Positions 57,040-64,000 of a stretch of DNA of 64,000 bases are shown here, piece after piece; the first letter of the stretch is position 1; each line of letters begins with the position of its first letter. The DNA is from Siphonodentalium dalli (taxonomy: Eukaryota; Mollusca; Scaphopoda; Gadilida; Siphonodentaliidae), in the NCBI GenBank assembly GCA_032622095.1, contig CP136067.1, positions 126,889,030 to 126,953,029 on the forward strand, read 5' to 3'. The translations under genes were made by a program, and so were the position numbers. The notes beneath the pieces were generated by a model. The model was given only the letters and a program-made list of their open reading frames with translations, ran no database searches and was not told where the DNA came from.

Positions 57040-57990
57040 ATCATTACTTATTCCCACACGCTCTGCATCGTCACACCCACACATCGTAGGAACGAGGTAT
57101 TATTCCTATATGATTTGCGAGAGTCATATCAGAAGCACATTTCTAGATGAAGACAACGCGTCCACTCTCCCACATATCGGAGACATAAATCATCCTAAAC
57201 CCCGGAATTGCCCCGACCACTTATCAGTTTATAAGTATTATTCTCATGGTTTGCGATTCTCATATTAGTGTCAGATATCCAGACGATCTCCACCCACACA
57301 CATTCCCCTGCAACAAGAATTATAACAAACAAACAAACAAACTATGCATGGCCCAGCCCGCTTATTTAATGAACAATGTATTACTTTATGATTTGCAACG
57401 CTCACATTGCTCGGTGTCAGATTCCTAGATGAACCCCACAGTTAAACCGCGATACCACACCCACGAAAATATAAATTATTTCAAATCTCAAAACGAACTT
57501 CGTGGGAAACATGAATTATTATGAACTAAAACAGTCTGCATTGCCCCGCACACTTCTCATTTTATAAACAAGGAATTATTCCTATATGATTTGCGACGCT
57601 CTTATTCTAAACCCAAAACGCTCTGGATTTCTCCACCCACTTATCATTTCATGAACGAGGTACTATTCCGTATGAATTGCTACACCCATAGCAGTATCAA
57701 ACTCCATTGATTATATCACAGGTCCCCACCCCATCCCCCAGCCCATCGGAGACATGAATCAGTCTAAGCCCAAAACTCTCTGCTTTGCCACGCCAACTCC
57801 CCAATTTAAGAACGAGGTACCACTAATTAATATGCCTGGCTAAACGTATATCAGTATCAGATTGCTAAATAATACACACAGTCCCCACTGCACTCTCCAA
57901 CTCATTGGAAACAGGAATTATTCTAAACAAAATTCATTGTCCAGACCACTCATAAGATTATGAACGATGTCTTATTCATAATCTCCTACA
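57040..57990. repeat. tandem array with tatgatttgcgacgctc units
   Basis: Degenerate units of about 130-200 bp are anchored by ttcctatatgatttgcga (57,103, about 57,237, 57,380, 57,576 and about 57,665). Each also has gtgtcagattcctagatga and cggagacatgaatc-like parts. The ORFs at 56,813-57,428 overlap it and are not credible genes. Confidence 0.7.
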
Positions 57991-58985
57991 TAATAACTTG
58001 CATGTGCAACATAACAACTTCCAGATGAAATATAGTAACTGGTAGATGCATAATAGATAAACTGCAGGTGCAAGATAGCTAACTTGGATGTCAAATTACT
58101 ACATTGTCGATGCAAGATAAATAACGTTCATCTGCAACATAATAAAGTTTATGGTACCAGTTAGCTAACTTGCAGCTGAAAGATAATAACATGCAAGCGC
58201 AAGATAATAACATGCAAGTGCACGATAATAACTGACATGATTGTGCAAGTTAGCTAATTTGCATGTCCAAGATAAATAACTTGCAGCTGCATGGTATTAA
58301 CTTGCAGGTACAGGATAGCTAACATGCAGCGGCAAAATAATAACGTACATGTGCAAGATAAAATAACATACAAATGCAAGATAGTAACTTGCAGGTGCAA
58401 GATAGCTAACTTGCAGATGCAAAATAGATAACTTGCAGGTGCAAGATAGCTAACTTGCTTGCGCAAGATAACAAGTTGCACGTGCACGATAACAACTTGC
58501 AGGTGCAAGATAGTTTACTTGCACTGCAAGTTAATAAATAGATATTCTTGGCACTGAATCTAAGTTGCAGCTGCAAGATAAATAACTTGCAGCTGCATGG
58601 TAATAACTTGCAGGTGCAGGATAGCTAACATGCAGCGGCAAAATAATAACATACAGGTGCAATATAATGACATGCAAGTGCAAGATAGTAACTTACAGGT
58701 GCAGGATAACTAGCATTGCAGCGACAAAATAATAATGTGCAGGTGCAAGATAATAACATGCAAGAGCACGATAGTAATTTGCAGTTGCAATATAGCTAAC
58801 TTGCAGATGCAAGACAGATAACTTGCAGGTGCAAGATAGCTAACTTGAAGGCGCAAGATAACAAGTTGCACGTGCAAGATAGTTAACTTGCACTGCAAGA
58901 TAATAAATAAAGATTATTGACACTGAAGCTAAGTTGCAGCTGCAAGTTAGCTAACTTGCATATGCAACATATGCAAGTTATTTAT
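57990..58985. repeat. ~20-bp minisatellite of TTGCA-NN-TGCAA palindromes
   Basis: About 45 imperfect copies of aacttgcaggtgcaagata(gct). Each unit is itself an inverted repeat (CTTGCA / TGCAAG). Higher-order copies of ~300 bp are visible, for example the ctaacatgcagcggcaaaataat phrase at 58,319 and 58,625. Confidence 0.9.
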
Positions 58986-59379
58986 CTTGCCACCATACAA
59001 TTTCTTTATTTGTTAACGAAAAATTAGAATTCTGTATAAATTTTATGATTTTGTATAAAACATTTCAGAAAATGTTTTTCTTTTTCTTCAGGAATATGGT
59101 ATTTTATCGTCAATTTGAAAGGCAACTTCAATGTATTATACTCCAGCAAGCACGTATTTTGTTTTTAAATGTTATTTTTTACTCATGATGGGAAATGTCG
59201 GTAATATTGATTAACACATATTTCGCCATATATACTAATAATAGTACATGAAACCTCAACATATCACATTATGTATAAAGATTAAGCTGGATTGACAGCT
59301 AATCTCATTTTCGCTAGGAATTTATTGCCATCTGGTTATTTTGGACAAAGCAGCTGTGTTGTAAATACGTACAGTCTAA

Positions 59380-60310
59380 TATATTTTGGGACTTCTGTCT
59401 GTCTGTTGTCTTTTTATTAGCTATGGCCGGGAAACTGCCGAACGGATTTCGACGAAATTTGATACCTATGGGTACTTTTGTCCGGGAAGTGTTTTGTACT
59501 GGTCAAATCGTGACCACCACATCACCTTGACCTTCAAAATAATTAATTCAAGTTCAAATTGGGTAAAACTGGCGGATTTCGACGAAATTTGATACCTAGT
59601 GTTGACCCCGACCTGACCTTGACCTTCAAAATGGTTTCAAGATCAAATATGGTCCAATTTCACATGCGACCGTGTCCTTGCTTGTTTCTGACAAAGAAAT
59701 CCCTAAATGGCCCGGACGAATAACTAAGACGAAGTCGGGCCCACTAGCTAGTATTATAACGAGTCAAAGCCGGACGTATATAGGCTATATCTGATGTTGT
59801 CACCAATTATAAACGTCATAAATCCATTTATTTGTTTTTTTTATAAGGGAAAGTAGGTCCATAATGAATTTCTAACTGGTCTACTCCGGCACTCTACAGG
59901 ATTCAATCATAAATAAACTAAATTCACCACAACTCAACATTATCTAAGTGTATCTCAAATATTTATTTTCCAACTGATGTGCTACAGCTAGGTATCAAAT
60001 TTCGTCGAAATCCGCCAGTTTGACCCGATTTGACATTGAATTGACCATTTTGAAGGTCAAGGTGAGATCGTGGTCACGATTTGACCCGTCCAAAACACTA
60101 ACCCGGACAAAAATACCCCTCGGTATAAAATTTCGTCGAAATCTGCCAGTTTTACCTGATTTGACATTGAATTGATCATTTTGAAGGTCAACGTCAGGTC
60201 AGGGTCACAATTTGACCCGTCAGTGATACTTTCCGGACCCCTAGGTAGCAAGTTTGGGCTCAATCGGTCGAGCCATTTTCGAGTCCATAAAGGACACACA
60301 CACATATATA
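59380..60310. mobile_element. RTE-like tail repeats in inverted arrangement
   Basis: The phrase cggatttcgacgaaatttga occurs twice on the plus strand (about 59,440 and 59,574) and twice inverted (about 59,997 and 60,127). It is accompanied by ccttgaccttcaaaat and its complement. The right part ends with gggctcaatcggtcgagcc and ttttcgagtccataaagg, the 3' vocabulary of the RTE-like repeat at 29,380. Two oppositely oriented truncated copies, each with an internal ~120-130-bp duplication, explain it. Confidence 0.65.
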
Positions 60311-60739
60311 TCATTTGTGGGTACCCGTTTTAAGGTCAAGGTCAATTCGGGCGAAAAAACTAACCCTATGAAAATCTCACCCGTTCCTGGAACCCCTAAG
60401 TACGAAATTGAGTACGAAATTTCGTCTCGAGACGGTCGATTGAATCGTATTTATACTCGTCGTGTATATAAACGCTCTTTATCAACGACACCGCTGATAC
60501 GAACGCTCATTTACTATCACGCGATTAAGAACACACTTCCAAGGACGGTGGCAGTTGTGAATGGTAAAGGAGTGGACGCACGGGCTCGCGAATGGTCCGA
60601 TGACATTTCTCGTGCTTTTTACCCTTACATAGCAAGTTTGGGCTCAATCGGTCGAGCCGTTTTCGAGTCTATAAAGGATATATATATATACACACACGGA
60701 AGTCTCATAATATTTAGTAGATATATACTATTTTCTTGA
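60254..60739 (+). CDS. ORF fragment bracketed by duplicated repeat ends
   Basis: The first and last ~25 codons are repeat sequence (tagcaagtttgggctcaatc at 60,245 and 60,629, 384 bp apart). The middle, 60,325-60,620, encodes a protein-like segment of ~95 residues that is rich in Arg, Lys and Tyr (KYEIEYEISSRDGRLNRIY, AVVNGKGVDARAREWSDD). I recognise no family. The frame is open throughout, but the start shown is probably not a real start. It may be a fragment of a gene captured next to a retroposon 3' end. Confidence 0.35.
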   Translation: MGSIGRAIFESIKDTHTYISFVGTRFKVKVNSGEKTNPMKISPVPGTPKYEIEYEISSRDGRLNRIYTRRVYKRSLSTTPLIRTLIYYHAIKNTLPRTVAVVNGKGVDARAREWSDDISRAFYPYIASLGSIGRAVFESIKDIYIYTHGSLIIFSRYILFS

Positions 60740-62990
60740 ATAGAATGAAAACACATACTTATGAACAAAACAGAAGATACAGTCAGTTCCACGCGAATTC
60801 GGTAAATGGTGGAAGTTTCACGATGACGTTGTCGACTATCGTTGAAATTGACATGATGACATGTTATGATTGAAATGAACATCCTCCCCCAGCACGCCAA
60901 GTAATATAGGCATAATGGTTAGTTTCAGTTCTATGCACTCTCGACAACATATATAACTATTTATAATTACCTCACCAAACAAAAGTCTTATGCATATGAA
61001 TATTATTTGGTGGGAATCTATAAAGTGATTTTGACAAGAATTGTTTTAAACGCTACACGCAGAAACCCCTAAGTGATTGTTTTAGCTTTGGTTCGTTAAT
61101 TAAGCTTGCGTATGACCATATTATATATTACATGTATATATTTTATGTACATATCTTCTATATACAACAAAAAATATAACATTGTCGTACAAAACGACGT
61201 ATTTTATCGCACCGGGTTATATATGCGTAACCTTAAACAAAAAATTTGGTACAAACATAATCATGTTTGATCACGAGATCTTTCACTCGTATCTATCACT
61301 ACACCATACCGCATGATAGTTCAGATAAGTAAGCTATACACTGATATTGCGGAGTACTTAGACGAAATATGAAACATATTTATAAAGTACTCGTATTTTT
61401 GGCAGTATTGCTATTTAGTTAGCGAACGGGGATAATTTGAAGAGCAGAATAATGGGAACTATATCTTTGGCCGGGGGATGCGCGCAGTTATGCTGCGTTA
61501 AACATTCTTTACAATAATGTATTTGCTGTGGACAGTCGCTTGTGTTGACAACCCTCCCTCCCTCCCTGTTTTTGTTTTGTTTTGGGACATACGCGTTCGA
61601 TTGGCCTCTCCCCCTTTTAGCTTACATCTGTAAAGGCGGTTATTGTGCCTCAAAAAATTGTCACCCACTTGTTTGTATTGGTTACTACTACATTTATTGT
61701 ATCGGCTTCCTGTAAATAATTATGATTTTCTGAACAGGTAGCTATAAACGCATTCCAGTTGTTGTCTTTCACTGTAACCCTGTGGGATAAATATATATAA
61801 TATATACCCTTGTATTCTATGATCATGACATGGGCATCTGCAAAAATAATCCGTATATAGGGCCGCGGTAGGTGGGTGGCTCAGAGGGGCCGAAAAAATC
61901 GTGCTTGTAATTTTGTTTCAAAATGGGTTTTTTTCGAACAATTTACAAGTACTGACCATGTAATGTTGCTTATAAGCATGTTAGTACCATGATTGTTGGT
62001 ATAGGGCTATATAGGCAGTAAGCAGCTATAGTGACTCTTTAGCCTAAGATTTAGCAACATTCTGGATTTCACAGGATCCCGGCCCACTTCACAGAGCGTT
62101 CAGGAAACTTATGATCAACGGAAGAAATATTTAGTAACAAAATTAATATATTACCCAGTTGTGTTACCTGAATAAACGTAATAAAACAAAAAAACTGTAT
62201 CACATATTGGATACTGGGTGGTGAATACTCAATGATGACTAGATATCATTAACCTGGTTGTTGCGTAATATGAAATTGAAAAGGGTATCTCATCAATTTC
62301 TAATGTCTGAAATACTGTCTTGTTCTGGCATGTAATCAGATTCATTCCTTTGGTTATTTCTCATCTTGAATGATTGCAAGTAATATTAATTTGCAACAAT
62401 TATCCAAATAGAACTGAATTGGTTATGCTGAATGAACGTTACTGTTTACTGCTCAGACAATCCCAACTGAATGTGATACTGTTCTCATTGAATTTCCGAA
62501 CTTCAACTTGGAGCTTTACTGCTCAAAAATACTAAACTAAAGTACTAATTGTATACTGTTATCACTTACAAATAGATGAACTGAAATAATGTCATGCATT
62601 CAGATGCATTGAGAAATGACATTTTTCAATGTCTTCAACGTTCAAACTAAAAGAAAAATCAAGAATAAAATCTGACTGAGACTATACTGCAAACTCTAGT
62701 GCACAAATGTACACACGACGGACATTTATCATAAACCTACCGACACGCACCAGTATTTAAACTTTAAGTCGTGTCACTCATCACATACCAAACGGAATGT
62801 CCCTTATTCCCTCGCGCGGAGGCTTTGTACCATTGTGGATGGCATCACGCTGATAAATATCCGACTGGAGGAACCGAGGACATTCATACTACCACAAGAA
62901 TACCCGAGGAAACTAATAACCGATAATGGTATTTCTGAAGCCAAGAAAATTCCTCTCATAGAACTCCGCACAGACACAACTAAAGATTAT
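60740..62990. other. intergenic, no gene recognised
   Basis: AT-rich with tatatata runs. No ORF of interest and no tandem array is seen. Confidence 0.45.
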
Positions 62991-63460
62991 ATAAGGATTA
63001 ACTGTCATGTGGACTGTTTTATGGAGATGTAACCGTGAGGTAAGTGGTTATGACCACTTACCTCACACTTACATCTCCATAAAAACAGTCCACATGACAG
63101 TTAATCCTTATATTTATATACATTTAGCGAAAAGCCACTTCCGTAAATGTATTTAAATCGAAAAATGTATCGTGACAAAACCAGCCCAAAATATCACATA
63201 GCACTCTTGGCAAAAGTTAACAGGAACAATTTCATAACGAGACTCTTTATATTGAAACCTGATGATTTATTAAGTCAATCCTGCGCGAATTCAAATGCGC
63301 CCAAAACATTACGCGTTCTTCTTTACCAAATCAATGACGCGTCGATGTAATTATTGGGTTGCAGTTATGACATCTTACGCGTTCACCGAGAAATAATTGC
63401 AACTAGTCACGTGGGCGCCGACCAATCGGAATGCTGGATTTAGTGATAATCACACTTAGT
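62991..63460 (-). mobile_element. hairpin-ended element, copy B (inverted)
   Basis: Opposite-orientation homologue of 36,861-37,361. It starts with the hairpin (62,991-63,111, ataaggattaactgtcatg...catgacagttaatccttat, tip ggtaagtggt-tatg-accacttacc). It ends with cacgtgggcgccgaccaatc, gctggatttagtgat and cacacttagt. The hairpin is shorter than in copy A. Confidence 0.78.
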
Positions 63461-63778
63461 ATGTAAATATAATAGGTTGGTTTAAATATTCATCTTCATG
63501 ATGTACGACGATTATAATAAGGTGGTTTAATTATTCGCCAAATTGGGGTCGCCCGAGTCAGGGATTGGAAGGGAGGGAAACTTAAGTTGATAAACAGCTT
63601 GCAATTATTTGTGCCTGCCATTGATCCAGCTAGAGTCTGAATATGTCATACTGTTACTTGTAGACTTTAATTTCGATACTTATTACTAACAATGTTCAAT
63701 ATATATAAGCATATGGTACGAATTCGCGAACGTATTGTCTGCATGTGTATGCAGCCCTAACCCTTTACCCAACAGAAC
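63461..63778. other. intergenic, nothing recognised
   Basis: No ORF, repeat or RNA gene recognised. Confidence 0.5.
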
Positions 63779-63998
63779 GCCCTGTGCCAATGCATGCTCT
63801 TATATATGCGAGTCGACCATAGGTCGCCTCGCATATATAAGAGAATGCATTGGCTTAACACATTAAAAATTATAAAATTGTTAAAGAATGTAAGAAAAAA
63901 TGGTAAAAAAAGATTTTTTTAGGCCAATGCATTCTCTTATATATGCGAGGCGACCTATGGTCGACTCGCATATATAAGAGAATGCATTGGCACAGGGC
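63779..63998. mobile_element. 220-bp nested palindromic element
   Basis: The ends are gccctgtgcc and ggcacagggc. Each end holds a near-perfect palindrome with ~33-bp arms (gccaatgcatnctcttatat...), at 63,785-63,855 and 63,921-63,991. The two palindromes are also inverted copies of each other, so the 33-bp arm occurs four times. The ~65-bp centre is AT-rich. It fits a MITE-like or foldback element; the window ends at its right edge. Confidence 0.85.
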
Positions 63999-64000
63999 AT

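Noticed and set aside
56813-57428. Plus-strand ORFs of 151 and 60 codons
   Set aside because: They overlap the degenerate tandem array starting near 57,040 and have no motif.

Overview
The window looks like a repeat-dense, AT-rich intergenic and intronic stretch of an invertebrate animal nuclear genome. An aquatic lophotrochozoan such as a mollusc is my best guess, from the mix of LINE families, Ty3-type LTR elements, foldback elements, minisatellites and a split C-type lectin gene. No bacterial operon, rRNA gene, tRNA gene or CRISPR array was recognised. Translations, repeat alignments and identities were read by eye, so counts are approximate.

Layout. 1-6,000: an array of about 0.93-kb repeat units full of small palindromes, interrupted by a foldback element (3,630-4,409). 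7,200-8,600: a LINE/SINE-type tail, a foldback-like element and a minus-strand LINE fragment. 9,520-19,425: a structurally complete Ty3/gypsy-type LTR retrotransposon with 483-bp LTRs and a 4-bp target duplication. Its gag and pol are recognisable but broken. A textbook -1 frameshift signal joins gag to pol, and a 2.3-kb accessory 3' region holds a J-domain-like ORF. 19,741-21,240: a 5'-truncated LINE. 21,270-24,850: several tandem arrays. 25,915-26,764: a threonine-rich, mucin-like exon candidate ending in a good splice donor. 30,780-31,500: a TATA-like motif and an exon-like ORF. 32,473-35,296: two exons of a C-type lectin domain whose intron carries a LINE ORF1 remnant. 36,742-37,361: hairpin elements. 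43,380-49,000: palindromic TTAGTCA/TGACTAA arrays flanking decayed LINE and gypsy gag-pro remnants. 51,665-54,042: a minus-strand LINE interrupted by a compact 1,635-bp LTR element whose whole interior is one unrecognised 365-codon ORF. 54,030-58,985: three successive tandem-repeat fields. 59,380-60,740: RTE-like tail repeats that bracket an exotic ORF fragment. 62,991-63,460: a second, inverted copy of the 37-kb hairpin element. 63,779-63,998: a nested palindromic element.

How the parts relate. Host coding content is sparse: the lectin exons are well supported, while the Thr-rich exon and the 30.9-kb ORF are plausible. Nearly everything else is mobile DNA, and its insertion order can be read in places. 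The small LTR element sits inside a LINE with a perfect 5-bp duplication. The large LTR element inserted just upstream of a LINE fragment. A gypsy gag-pro piece abuts the end of a LINE. The most unusual items are the single-ORF mini LTR element, the J-domain-like ORF and frameshift cassette of the Ty3 element, and the arrays and elements built from perfect or near-perfect palindromes.
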